DNA from: Calditrichales bacterium MX18-03
Lineage (GTDB): Bacteria > Bacillota > Clostridia > Lutisporales > Lutisporaceae
DNA length: 64,000 nucleotides
Assembly (NCBI GenBank): GCA_021083345.1
Contig: JAJGRE010000006.1
Span: forward strand, 62,001-126,000
Direction: 5' to 3'
Shown one piece after another: positions 8,409-16,983 of this stretch. Both the position numbers and the translations under genes were made by a program. The notes beneath the pieces are model-generated. The model worked only from the letters and a program-made list of their open reading frames with translations, made no database searches and was not told the origin of the DNA. Within the stretch, counting starts at the first letter, position 1; every line of letters begins with the position of its first letter.

Positions 8409-11400
8409 ATGCCGAATTGGATTAGGTTAAAACGATTGATATCCCTGTGGTGCATAAAAGGAACCGGATGCTTGAAGCGACTCCGGTTTATGATCCTGCC
8501 ATTGGCAGTGCTGTTTACTCTGAACAGTATTGCAGTGGATGCACACCCAGGCGCAGGAGAAATGGGGAATGTTGCTCCTACCATCAGCCTGTCTGTGACA
8601 CCGGCCAAAAAGCCGCTGGATATCGTCATATTGACGGACTACACCGGAACAAACCGGGCTGCCCTGGATGCTCAGATCAACGCCTTGAAAGCCAACTTCA
8701 ATGCGGTGAACGTTAATCCGGTGGTGCATGTGGTAAGCAGCATGAAAAAGGTGGGCACCCAAACCGACGAGCTGTACATGTATAGGCGGTATGCACGCTT
8801 AAAATATCAAATTCATAGATATGAAGTATATACCATGTCATCGTCTTGGAACTATTACAATAATTATGATATGGAAGTTTCGCTGCTCTGGGAGGAGCTA
8901 CCCTGGCTTATGAGTGAGTATGCCTCCATGCCAAAGCGGATTCCTACAAACGTAAGTTACTCCAAAAGCCCTCTTATTAATTATGTATCTTCTACTGGTA
9001 ACGTAAAACGTGATTATTGGAATGTAACAGTGACCTGTTCCAATGATGTAAGAACCTCGGGAACGGTTGAACAAGAGCTAAAATACGTAAGCAATACCAG
9101 CGAGAGAAGATGGGACTACCTGAACAGCGAGTCTTTCAAGATTGACAGCTCATTTACCCGGGAAGAAAAAATAGCCAATGTGATCTATGACGTTATGAGC
9201 TTTGATTTCAGCCAATTAAACACTTTACCTCTGAGGACCGGTTCGGACAGACACATGATATTTTTATCCGACAGCGCCGGTAAAAATTATGGTGCCGGTA
9301 TTGGCAACTACTTCAGCTTCGGGGATATGACCGCCACGGTTAAAGATTACATTGCTGCTAACAGCTTTTCGCTATATGGTGTTATGCCAAACGAAGCAAG
9401 GGATATGACGCTTCTGCCGGACAAGGTATCATCAATACTGCCCTTCGGTAATACGTCTTTGTTTTATATGCGAAACGGGGATGTTTTGCAGTTAGGTGAT
9501 CCTGCATTAGCTGCTACTGTGCCTTATGGAAGTAAGATGTATCCGAAAAAAGTATCAGACATAGGATCAGTGAAGGAAGTTATTAACACGACTGGCCTGA
9601 CATATTGGCTGATGAATGACGGAACCATTAAATACGTTCCGACTGGAACCAATACTATTACTACTTTGCTTAGCGGAATAACTAAAGTATTCACTACCAA
9701 TAGCAATAAGTTTTATGCAATTAATAGCAGTGGTCAAGCGTTTCAAATTTATGATTCAACCGTAGTACCTTTTAACAATCCATTTTTCTGTGATAAAGTC
9801 GTAGTTGCTGGATACAACGAGGTTCTTATAGCATCTGACGGAACTCCTTATGGGGAATATAGCGTCTATAATAGCCAATACAAAACAACAACATATGGTT
9901 GGGCACAAGTTATGACGTATAGCAGATCTAATGGTGCTGTAGGTTACTTGGGTGCCGTAAAAGATATAAAGTCTGTTAATCCGTCCGGAGGTAGCCTTTT
10001 CCCAATAGCTGTTCATTCCCAAGGAGATTGGGTGCGCCAATTTGAAGGTACGACAACCCATTCGGTAGTCTCAGGAAAAAATACATATAGGTATCTAGCC
10101 CTTATGTATGAACCTGCTTATTACATTGATACAACAGATGTCGACAGGATCGATAAAAACGGTAACACCGATATTCTAATATATTACAAAAATGGGGCTG
10201 TCAAATCCCTTGCTCCTAATCTCAGGTTGGTACACGACAGAGAGGAAGGGGACTACTATGTTGTTGATTTTCGAAATTACTTGGTTACTGTCCCGGTAAC
10301 AAATATACAAAAGACTGTTAATGCTTATCCTAATAAGGTTTTTATGACGGACAGCAACAATAACACATATATGTATGATGGCTATTCTACAACTAATATG
10401 GGCAATATTAAAAGCGTTAACTCGTGCCGGCGGGAATTTGCTAACAGTAAGATATATTTGTTAAAAACTGATGGGACAGTAAGAGAGTTGGTCCACTATA
10501 ACAATTCTTTGGTTAGCGATACAATTTTACCTTACAACGATATCGATAACGTTTATACATCAACTATTAATGCATATTTAGTGAATAAAAAAGGCTATGT
10601 TTATGGTACTGGAAACTCACAATTTGGACAGCTTGGCTATAGAGATCCATCTCAATATGCAACGACGTTTGTTAACCCTTTACCCTCTACAATCAGCCTT
10701 CTTGATACGACAAAGTCCTATGTATCTCTGCTTGACCTATTCAATGAGATAACGGAAGCCGAATTTTATCCCGTCGGAAGGTATACGGATGCCTTCAGCG
10801 ACATCTATGATGAGTATGACGATTTTTCCGGCTCCGGGAATAGGTATGTGCTGCTGGGTGAGGACATTGAATACCAAAGTGTCTACAGCGACTATGAGAG
10901 CGATCCGGAGCACAGCAGGCAATGGCGCATAGCCCATGACCCTTACTATTTTGACAACAGCATGGGCGTATCGCAATACCACAACCCAACCGGATTCACG
11001 ACTAATCCACCTGTTAAGCTGGATAAGGCGGGTAAGTATACCATCAATCTGAAAGCCAGAGATAACCCTAAAGCCGATGACCGGTTTGACGGCTACCGGA
11101 AGTGGAGCCTGGGAGACCAGAACCTGACTGTCTATATTCATCGGAAGCCAATAGCACTGCAAAAGCTGACCATTACTGATAACAGCAATGGGACATACCA
11201 TGTTCAGGCGTTTGATGCAGGCTCCTACGACCCGGACCACTGCATATCGAGGGCTGATAAGGGCATTACAGCAAGGGAATGGCGCTGGCGCGAAAAGACA
11301 GAAACAACCTGGCATTATGAGCAAATGAATAAGACGGATTGTGCACCAGATAAGGAGTATTTTTTGCAGCTGCGTGTCCAGGACATAGAGGGTGTATGGT

Positions 11401-13232
11401 CTGACTACAATACCATTCATATTGACGAGGCAAATCCTCCGATTGCTGTCTTCAGCGTTGAGAAGGATCTTATAAGCATCAGTGATACTCTCAAGGTACA
11501 AGACCAATCCTTCCCGCAAAGCTTATCCACGATAAACCAATGGCATTGGATAATAAAGAAAGTGAACAGTGATGGATCGCTTCAGGCCGGCTTTGTCCAG
11601 AACGCGCAGTTTGCAAACAGCAATGCAGGGACCGGTGCCCTGACCGGCTATGACTGTAATGTAAAAACAGACTACTCCAGCAACGGCGTAGGAACCTATC
11701 GGATATACCTCCGGGTGAGGGATAGTAATTTGCGTTGGAGTGACGGCGGCACGGACTCAACGTCAACACTGAATTATTTTTACTACCGCGACATCACAGT
11801 GGACCGGCCACCTACGGCTCAGTTTGCGATAACCAACAGCCCGATGAGATCAAACGATTTAATGAAACTACAGGATCAGTCTACATCAACCGGTTTGTCA
11901 CCAATTGTACGCTGGCACTGGATAGTGAAGAAGCTGAATCCGGACGGAAGCGTACCCAGTGCCAACCTTCAGAGTGAACAGTTTACTGACAGCAACAGTG
12001 GTACTGACGACTTAGCCGGCTACGACGGAAATGTCAAAACCGATTTTTCCAGTAACGGAACCGGCACCTACAGGGTATACCTCCGTGTAAAAAATGGCAA
12101 TGGGATGTGGTCGGATGGAGGAACAGATACAGCTTATACCTTGAACAGCTTCTGCACGAGGGACCTTGTGGTTGACACCCCGCCAACGGCTCAGTTTATC
12201 ATAACAAATAGTCCTATGAACCTGACGGATGTATTGAAGGTCAGGGACACATCCTATGTAACCGGGGGTTCTCCAATCAACCGTTGGCATTGGATTGTCA
12301 AGAAGCTAAGCAGTGGTGGGACGGTTCCTGAGGCAAACCTACAGGATACGCAGTTTGAAGACAGCAATAACGGCGCAGGAAACCTGGACGGCTACGACGG
12401 AAATGTGAAGGCGGATTACAATAGTGATGGAGCAGGAACCTACAGGATTTACCTGAGAGTTCGCAACAGCAGCGATATGTGGTCGGATGGAGGTACGGAC
12501 GCCTCGGTGAGTCTTGGGGGGTGCTGCTCACAGGATCTGATCGTTCAGGATAGCTTTAAGCTAGCCAATTTCCGGGTAACTATGGTGAGGGATTTCCACT
12601 TGGAGAGCTATTACAAGAATCCGGCAACCGGTACATATGAGGAAAAACCCATATCTGTCAGCCAGATGGCTTTGGATTCCCAGAATTATAACGGTTTAGT
12701 CAGTGCACTGACCAAGGGTTACCGCTTCGAATTCAAGATCGACTCGATGAATTTCAACGAGGCTGCCGACACCATCGTTTTAGAACCGCATTTTTATACT
12801 TGCAGCCTGTTTTCGAGAGATAGTGAAGAACGTGACCTGTATTGGGAAAACAGCCTGCATGAGGTGTTGAAGGCAGGAGAAGGGGGACATTCCCGCTGGG
12901 CTGAAGTCATATTGACACAACAAGACCGGCTTATAGCAGATGAGCAGCATGCAACATGGTCAGGCTCCTATCTGATACCTGCCACAGCCTGGGCAGTACC
13001 CCATGGCACTTCACCAGATCATGCCAAAGCCTTCAACCTCAAGCAGGATATCATTGTCAGCTTTGATATCAAAGGCTGCAAAAATGGTGAAGAAGCCTAC
13101 AATTACAACTTACAGCAGTGGCCCCTAGAGAGGACTGCAGCAAAGCATCCTTATGAGGTGGGTGACGTCATCCGGTATGCGTGGGACAAGGGCTGCCTGG
13201 ATGATATCCGGGTCTATATCAACCGGCCATAA
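8409..13232 (+). CDS. giant secreted protein: vWA-like, RCC1-like and PKD-like repeat regions
   Basis: 1607 residues from ATG 8409 (GGGAGA before it), 13 bases after the previous stop. A Lys/Arg-rich start and hydrophobic segment (FMILPLAVLFTLNSIAV) give a signal anchor. Next comes a vWA-like domain at about 70-330: DIVILTDYTGT resembles the DxSxS MIDAS motif with substitutions, and HMIFLSDSAG fits a later strand. From about 340 to 780 is an RCC1-type beta-propeller, best seen in VYGTGNSQFGQLGY. PKD-like regions follow, then three consecutive homologous units of about 124 residues (about 1007-1380), each with WHWIxKK, GYDxNVK, GTYRxYLRV and WSDGGTD. A distinct C-terminal domain of about 225 residues closes the protein. 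Likely an adhesive or sensing surface protein exported with its two upstream partners; the exact role is unknown. Confidence 0.82.
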   Translation: MPNWIRLKRLISLWCIKGTGCLKRLRFMILPLAVLFTLNSIAVDAHPGAGEMGNVAPTISLSVTPAKKPLDIVILTDYTGTNRAALDAQINALKANFNAVNVNPVVHVVSSMKKVGTQTDELYMYRRYARLKYQIHRYEVYTMSSSWNYYNNYDMEVSLLWEELPWLMSEYASMPKRIPTNVSYSKSPLINYVSSTGNVKRDYWNVTVTCSNDVRTSGTVEQELKYVSNTSERRWDYLNSESFKIDSSFTREEKIANVIYDVMSFDFSQLNTLPLRTGSDRHMIFLSDSAGKNYGAGIGNYFSFGDMTATVKDYIAANSFSLYGVMPNEARDMTLLPDKVSSILPFGNTSLFYMRNGDVLQLGDPALAATVPYGSKMYPKKVSDIGSVKEVINTTGLTYWLMNDGTIKYVPTGTNTITTLLSGITKVFTTNSNKFYAINSSGQAFQIYDSTVVPFNNPFFCDKVVVAGYNEVLIASDGTPYGEYSVYNSQYKTTTYGWAQVMTYSRSNGAVGYLGAVKDIKSVNPSGGSLFPIAVHSQGDWVRQFEGTTTHSVVSGKNTYRYLALMYEPAYYIDTTDVDRIDKNGNTDILIYYKNGAVKSLAPNLRLVHDREEGDYYVVDFRNYLVTVPVTNIQKTVNAYPNKVFMTDSNNNTYMYDGYSTTNMGNIKSVNSCRREFANSKIYLLKTDGTVRELVHYNNSLVSDTILPYNDIDNVYTSTINAYLVNKKGYVYGTGNSQFGQLGYRDPSQYATTFVNPLPSTISLLDTTKSYVSLLDLFNEITEAEFYPVGRYTDAFSDIYDEYDDFSGSGNRYVLLGEDIEYQSVYSDYESDPEHSRQWRIAHDPYYFDNSMGVSQYHNPTGFTTNPPVKLDKAGKYTINLKARDNPKADDRFDGYRKWSLGDQNLTVYIHRKPIALQKLTITDNSNGTYHVQAFDAGSYDPDHCISRADKGITAREWRWREKTETTWHYEQMNKTDCAPDKEYFLQLRVQDIEGVWSDYNTIHIDEANPPIAVFSVEKDLISISDTLKVQDQSFPQSLSTINQWHWIIKKVNSDGSLQAGFVQNAQFANSNAGTGALTGYDCNVKTDYSSNGVGTYRIYLRVRDSNLRWSDGGTDSTSTLNYFYYRDITVDRPPTAQFAITNSPMRSNDLMKLQDQSTSTGLSPIVRWHWIVKKLNPDGSVPSANLQSEQFTDSNSGTDDLAGYDGNVKTDFSSNGTGTYRVYLRVKNGNGMWSDGGTDTAYTLNSFCTRDLVVDTPPTAQFIITNSPMNLTDVLKVRDTSYVTGGSPINRWHWIVKKLSSGGTVPEANLQDTQFEDSNNGAGNLDGYDGNVKADYNSDGAGTYRIYLRVRNSSDMWSDGGTDASVSLGGCCSQDLIVQDSFKLANFRVTMVRDFHLESYYKNPATGTYEEKPISVSQMALDSQNYNGLVSALTKGYRFEFKIDSMNFNEAADTIVLEPHFYTCSLFSRDSEERDLYWENSLHEVLKAGEGGHSRWAEVILTQQDRLIADEQHATWSGSYLIPATAWAVPHGTSPDHAKAFNLKQDIIVSFDIKGCKNGEEAYNYNLQQWPLERTAAKHPYEVGDVIRYAWDKGCLDDIRVYINRP
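11430..12545 (+). repeat. three tandem ~372-bp coding repeats (PKD-like units)
   Basis: Units begin near 11430, 11804 and 12175 inside the giant surface gene. Each encodes PPxAxF, a D-L-K-V/L-Q-D-Q/T-S strand, WHWIxKK, an SNxGxGxLxGYDxNVK stretch and GTYRxYLRVRxxxxxWSDGGTD. They are similar but clearly diverged at DNA level, indicating an older intragenic duplication. Confidence 0.85.
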
Positions 13233-13260
13233 AAAAGTGCCGGGACTATCCGGCACTTTT
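13233..13260. terminator. terminator of the surface operon
   Basis: Eleven-base perfect arms (AAAAGTGCCGG / CCGGCACTTTT) around a 6-base loop, with T-rich sequence on both sides, directly after the giant gene stop. It also reaches the end of the convergent small gene, so it may work in both directions. Confidence 0.85.
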
Positions 13261-13393
13261 ATTTTTTCTTCTTATTTTTCTTTTCCGGTCCCATTTCGGG
13301 ATCGATGAACACCTGCTTTTCTTTCACTTTGTTTGCATCATGCTGCGTAGTTACAAACTGAGATCCTGTAGCTTTATCGTCTATGTCTTTCAA
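13259..13393 (-). CDS. very small Lys-rich protein, paralog of the one at 3075
   Basis: 44 codons from TTG 13393, five bases after GGAGGTG, ending in a lysine tail (EKKNKKKK). The centre is polar (TTQHDANKVKEKQ) and is followed by VFIDPEMG, matching the KRIILDPEDG of the small protein at 3075-3224. Both genes share the AGGTGA site and a TTG-AAA start, which argues that the short frame rather than a longer ATG version is translated. Its stop overlaps the bidirectional terminator of the surface operon. Function is unknown. Confidence 0.55.
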   Translation of the reverse strand: MKDIDDKATGSQFVTTQHDANKVKEKQVFIDPEMGPEKKNKKKK

Positions 13394-13473
13394 ATTGCTC
13401 ACCTCCACTTTATTTTCTGCTTTATACGTGAACTTATTCAGAAACAGAGTAAAAGTGGCTTGCAGCATGAGAA

Positions 13474-13503
13474 AAGGGTTTCACCTTTCTTGGTGAAACC
13501 CTT
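13474..13503. terminator. hairpin terminator between 13259 and 13514 genes
   Basis: Perfect 12-bp inverted repeat (AAGGGTTTCACC / GGTGAAACCCTT) with a 6-base loop, 10 bases beyond the stop of the minus-strand gene at 13514. The T tract is short on the minus strand and longer on the plus strand. Confidence 0.7.
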
Positions 13504-13513
13504 CAGTTTTTCA

Positions 13514-13951
13514 TTAATAGCTGTTTGCCAGGTCATCTAGCTCTTCCTTGATCAGCTTCAGCTCTTCAAGTGTCTTTTCAGCCAGCTTTTCCTGTGTATA
13601 TAGCTCTGGTGCGTTGTCGAGGATGTAATCCACCAGGCCATGTGCTTCCTGTGCAATCACCATAGATTCGAATTCCCTCAGCTGATCCTCGTTATTGACC
13701 ACCTGGATGGCAATAAACGTCTCCTTCTCGGTAATGGCAATCTTCTTGTTGTGGGAGTAATAGGTGGTCTTGTGATCCAGCTTGATCTTGCTTCTGTATT
13801 CATCGCAGCATCTTACTTCAATGTTCTTTATATCTTCAACAATGAACTCTGAATTAACATCCTTGATTAAGACGGTCTTAGGGTTGTTGAGCGCAATCTG
13901 CTGATTCTTGCATTTCCCTTCGCCATTGTAGAAATATAAATTCTTCTCCAT
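13514..13951 (-). CDS. hypothetical soluble protein, 145 residues
   Basis: Small cytosolic-looking protein with no signal peptide or membrane segment. The first two thirds read as beta-rich (KTVLIKDVNSEFIVEDIKN, TTYYSHNKKIAITE), with a Cys pair at RCCDE. The last third is a charged helix (LAEKTLEELKLIKEELDDL). A ribosome site (GGGGGGCT) precedes ATG 13951 and a terminator follows the stop, so it is probably a single-gene transcript. I do not recognise the family. Confidence 0.75.
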   Translation of the reverse strand: MEKNLYFYNGEGKCKNQQIALNNPKTVLIKDVNSEFIVEDIKNIEVRCCDEYRSKIKLDHKTTYYSHNKKIAITEKETFIAIQVVNNEDQLREFESMVIAQEAHGLVDYILDNAPELYTQEKLAEKTLEELKLIKEELDDLANSY

Positions 13952-14069
13952 AGGACAGCCCCCCTATATTAATGTCTTTTTCTAAATTTTACAACAATTC
14001 CGACACAATTTCAATGTTGTGAGCCGTCCTAACCCTTGTTGATAAAATAACGACAAAGGCCGGTGCCTT

Positions 14070-14825
14070 CTACGCAGCTTTGGACATCATGGCCACAATC
14101 AGCTTCTCTGCGGCCTTTGCAAAAAGGTTCTTGACCCAGCCGATGCGGACATCCAGGTAGTAGTCTTTCTTATCCTTGTAATAGGCATGGTCAGCAGGAA
14201 AATGTTCTCTGGAGCCCAAAGCATTCATACGCATAACCCTATATTGAAGAAGCATTCCTAAGCTAGGGGGAACGGACTTTCCAGACCGGATAGCACAATA
14301 AAAGTCTTTGCCGGCCTTTCGCATGCTTTTTTCAACCTTTGCTGTATTCTCAATTGCCGGATGGCGCATCAGACCCACCTTCCCATCAATGGAAAAGCCC
14401 CAGCTGCCAATAATGGTGCCCATGTATTTGAGCGTATCCGGTATACGGCTGCCGCAGGAGGTAACTACCAGCAGTGCGTGCTTTCCGAAGAAGCAGGGAC
14501 GGTGGCAAACATAAGAAAAGCGGTCAAACAGGTTCTTCAGCAGCGCTGTAATGCTGCCGGCATAAACCGGTGATGCAAAGATCACCCCATCACAGGAAAG
14601 CATTTTCTCAAAAATTTGCTGCTGCTCATCCCGGACCGGGCAAAAAGCTTCTCCCTTAGAGACGCATAGGAAACATCCCCGGCATGGCTCCAGCTTTACA
14701 TCCTTTAAGAGCAGGTACTCAAACTCAACGCTGTCATCAGATGCTCTCATTTCTTCTTCTATTTGTTGTACGGCTCTGTACGTGTTGCCTTTTCTCGGGC
14801 TGCCGATAACGGCCAATATTTTCAT
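14070..14825 (-). CDS. iron-sulfur flavoprotein / NADPH-dependent FMN reductase family
   Basis: 251 residues from ATG 14825 (GAGGTG six bases upstream; an in-frame GTG at 14834 lies inside that site). The flavodoxin-like fold starts with AVIGSPRKGNTYRAVQQIEEE, the FMN phosphate loop. Residues near 50-70 carry CRGCFLCVSKGEAFCPVRD, a compact cysteine cluster typical of Isf-type iron-sulfur flavoproteins, and FASPVYAGSITALLKNLFDR is the conserved flavin segment. The role is likely electron transfer or reduction of quinones or other small oxidants in an anaerobe. It is controlled by a strong promoter overlaid by two palindromes (see 14838-14893). Confidence 0.9.
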   Translation of the reverse strand: MKILAVIGSPRKGNTYRAVQQIEEEMRASDDSVEFEYLLLKDVKLEPCRGCFLCVSKGEAFCPVRDEQQQIFEKMLSCDGVIFASPVYAGSITALLKNLFDRFSYVCHRPCFFGKHALLVVTSCGSRIPDTLKYMGTIIGSWGFSIDGKVGLMRHPAIENTAKVEKSMRKAGKDFYCAIRSGKSVPPSLGMLLQYRVMRMNALGSREHFPADHAYYKDKKDYYLDVRIGWVKNLFAKAAEKLIVAMMSKAA

Positions 14826-14837
14826 AGAACTCACCTC

Positions 14838-14893
14838 ATAATTAAGCTAACTAAGTTAGCTTAATTATATACTAACTTAGTTAGCTTTGTCAA
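14838..14893 (-). promoter_or_regulatory. promoter with two overlapping palindromic operators
   Basis: On the minus strand TTGACA (14893-14888), a 17-base spacer and ATATAA (14870-14865) form a near-consensus SigA promoter for the flavoprotein. One perfect inverted repeat with 14-bp arms and a 3-bp spacer covers 14838-14868, from the -10 onward. A second copy of its core CTAACTTAGTTAG lies at 14872-14884, between -35 and -10. The two centres are 25 bp apart. This is the usual layout for repression by a MarR- or TetR-type dimer; no such regulator gene is present in the window. Confidence 0.85.
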
Positions 14894-14916
14894 TATGCAG
14901 TTTTACTTAAGAAAAA

Positions 14917-14948
14917 AAGCGGTCTCCCTTATTTAAAGGAGACCGCTT
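14917..14948 (-). terminator. terminator of the four-rhodanese gene
   Basis: Perfect arms AAGCGGTCTCC / GGAGACCGCTT with a short loop, followed on the minus strand by TTTTTTTC, 15 bases after the stop. Confidence 0.9.
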
Positions 14949-14962
14949 CCGTTCCAGTTTGA

Positions 14963-16795
14963 TTATTGTACGACCGGAAAGCCCTTATTGAGCCAGCCTG
15001 CTGGTACCGTTGCCGCTGTCCCCATGCCGGAATGCATGGATACCGCATCATACCCGAGAAGTCTCAACCCAGCCACAGTCTGGCCGGCTGTCTGGCCGGT
15101 ATAGCAATAAACGATGATCTTTTTATCCTTCGGAAGTTGTGTGAAGCTCATTTCCATTCCTTTGCCGAAGGGAATATTGATTGCGCCTTCGATATGACCT
15201 TTTGCAAAATCAGCTGCGCTTCTGACTGAGAGGAACATGACGCTCTGGAGCTTCATATCCAGAAGCTTTTTTGCATCATCTTCGCTGATCTTATAGTTTG
15301 CGAAGCTACCGCCTTTGAATACTTCCATTCCTTTGAAGTAAGCTTCTATAGCCGCTTTCATCTCAGCATTGACCACTGTTTTCACAGCGGAAGCAATAGG
15401 ATTCTCGGTTGTCTCAACCCATTTGTCATAGCCTTCAACCTTCGAAATTCCCAGGTTCCAGCCCAGGTTGACCGATTTGGCATCAAAGCCTGCCATCTTG
15501 AGGAGGGCTACCGTCTGACCAGCTGTCTGACCGGTATAACAGTAAACCATAACTTGTTTATCGGTGGGCAGGTTCTCAAGATTTTCTGCTATAGCCATGC
15601 CCCAGGGTGCATTCACTGCACCTTTGATGTGTCCCTTTGTATAGTCTGCAGCAGAACGGATGTCCAGTACCAGCATTTTCTCTCCGGCTGCAACCTTTGC
15701 GACAAAATCTTTTTCACCGATTTTGTTGATATCGGCAGGCAGATTGGCAAAATAGCTGTTTGCTTTTTCGGCAACCGTGCTGATAACAGGGAAGCCTTTA
15801 TTGACCCAGCCTGCTGGTACCGTTGCTGCTGTTCCCATGCCGGAATGCATGGATACCGCATCATACCCGAGAAGTCTCAACCCAGCCACAGTCTGGCCGG
15901 CTGTCTGGCCGGTATAGCAATAAACGATAATCTTTTTATCCTTCGGAAGCTGTGCAAAGCTCTTCTCCATTCCTTTACCGAAAGGAATATTGATTGCACC
16001 TTCGATGTGGCCTTTTCCATAGTCAGCTGCGTTTCTGACAGAAAGGAATAATACGCTCGGATCCTTGGCATCCAATAGCTTCTTTGCATCGTCTTCACTG
16101 ATCTTGTAGTTTGCAAAGGGTGTGCCTTTGACAGTGTCAAGTCCTTTAAAATACGCTTCTATGGCCGTCTTGACCGCTACACTGACAGCAACCGTTTTGA
16201 CCGCTGCAAATTTGTTTACCTTTGTCTCCACGAATTTTGCATAATCCGCAACCTTTGATATTCCGAGGTTCCAGCCCAGGTTGACTGATTTGGCATCAAA
16301 GCCTGCCATCTTAAGGAGTGCTACCGTCTGGCCTGCCGTCTGACCCGTATAGCAGTAAACCATAATGGGTCTGTCTGCAGGCAGGTTCTTGAGGTTGTCG
16401 GATATGGCTGTTCCCCAAGGTGCATTCAGGGCGCCTTTGATATGCCCTTTTGCATAGTCGGCAGCAGAACGGATATCCAGAATAAACATTTTCTCTCCGG
16501 CTGCCACTTTGTCCATGAACGCTTTTTCGCCGATTTTGTTAATATCGGCTGGCAGCTCTGCAAAATAAGCATTTGCAGCAGTGATGATGCTTGTTGTATT
16601 GCTGGCAGCTGCACTTTTCGCTGCACTTTTCGCTGCGCTTGATGTACCGCTGCTAGCTTCACCAGTCGCTGCGCTTACTACATTCGCTCCCACAGTAGTC
16701 GGAGCCGCATATGCCGGGGCTGCGAAGCCAACCAATCCGAATACCAATGCAAGAATAACCAAGATTGACAAAACTTTAACTCTTAATGGCCGCAT
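14963..16795 (-). CDS. exported protein with four active rhodanese domains
   Basis: 610 residues from ATG 16795 behind GGAGGTACGG. The signal peptide (about 1-30) ends in PAYAAP; an Ala/Ser linker follows, then four rhodanese domains. Each contains the six-residue active loop starting with Cys in CYTGQTAG, with the Cys at residues 148, 293, 419 and 563. Domains 1 and 3 (LDIRSAADYxKGHIKGA, NAPWG) resemble each other, as do 2 and 4 (LSVRxAAD, INIPFGKGM), so a two-domain module of about 270 residues was duplicated. Rhodaneses move sulfane sulfur from thiosulfate or persulfides to a thiol or cyanide acceptor; here the reaction would take place outside the membrane. It lies next to a second exported rhodanese, separated by that gene's terminator. 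Confidence 0.92.
   Translation of the reverse strand: MRPLRVKVLSILVILALVFGLVGFAAPAYAAPTTVGANVVSAATGEASSGTSSAAKSAAKSAAASNTTSIITAANAYFAELPADINKIGEKAFMDKVAAGEKMFILDIRSAADYAKGHIKGALNAPWGTAISDNLKNLPADRPIMVYCYTGQTAGQTVALLKMAGFDAKSVNLGWNLGISKVADYAKFVETKVNKFAAVKTVAVSVAVKTAIEAYFKGLDTVKGTPFANYKISEDDAKKLLDAKDPSVLFLSVRNAADYGKGHIEGAINIPFGKGMEKSFAQLPKDKKIIVYCYTGQTAGQTVAGLRLLGYDAVSMHSGMGTAATVPAGWVNKGFPVISTVAEKANSYFANLPADINKIGEKDFVAKVAAGEKMLVLDIRSAADYTKGHIKGAVNAPWGMAIAENLENLPTDKQVMVYCYTGQTAGQTVALLKMAGFDAKSVNLGWNLGISKVEGYDKWVETTENPIASAVKTVVNAEMKAAIEAYFKGMEVFKGGSFANYKISEDDAKKLLDMKLQSVMFLSVRSAADFAKGHIEGAINIPFGKGMEMSFTQLPKDKKIIVYCYTGQTAGQTVAGLRLLGYDAVSMHSGMGTAATVPAGWLNKGFPVVQ
14966..16582 (-). repeat. tandem duplication of an ~810-bp two-rhodanese module
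   Basis: The 270-residue offset between Cys293 and Cys563 equals 810 bp. The DNA is still almost identical over long stretches: the segments starting near 15022 and 15836 match for about 90 bases with few differences. This marks a recent intragenic duplication. Boundaries are approximate. Confidence 0.85.
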
Positions 16796-16908
16796 TTACC
16801 GTACCTCCTTAGATATCTATTAAGTTCATTATATCAGCACTGCTTATCCCCACATACATGGTTTTGTTTATGCAGTATAAGATAATGTTATATGGGGATG
16901 CATGAGAA

Positions 16909-16939
16909 AAGGCGCCACCATTTTGACAGATAGCGCCTT
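16909..16939 (-). terminator. terminator of the rhodanese lipoprotein gene
   Basis: Seven-base arms AAGGCGC / GCGCCTT around a 17-base loop, followed on the minus strand by TTTTCTC, about 45 bases after the stop. Confidence 0.6.
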
Positions 16940-16983
16940 GGTTATTTGTCTTTCCTGTCCTTATGCCGGATTCATCCGTATAG

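Noticed and set aside
8301-8409. Possible frameshift joining the PKD protein and the giant protein
   Set aside because: The giant protein has its own ribosome site, ATG and signal peptide at 8409; the preceding gene ends cleanly.
10737-11519. Antisense frame of 260 codons inside the giant surface gene
   Set aside because: No ribosome site and the overlapping plus-strand frame has clear repeats and domain motifs.
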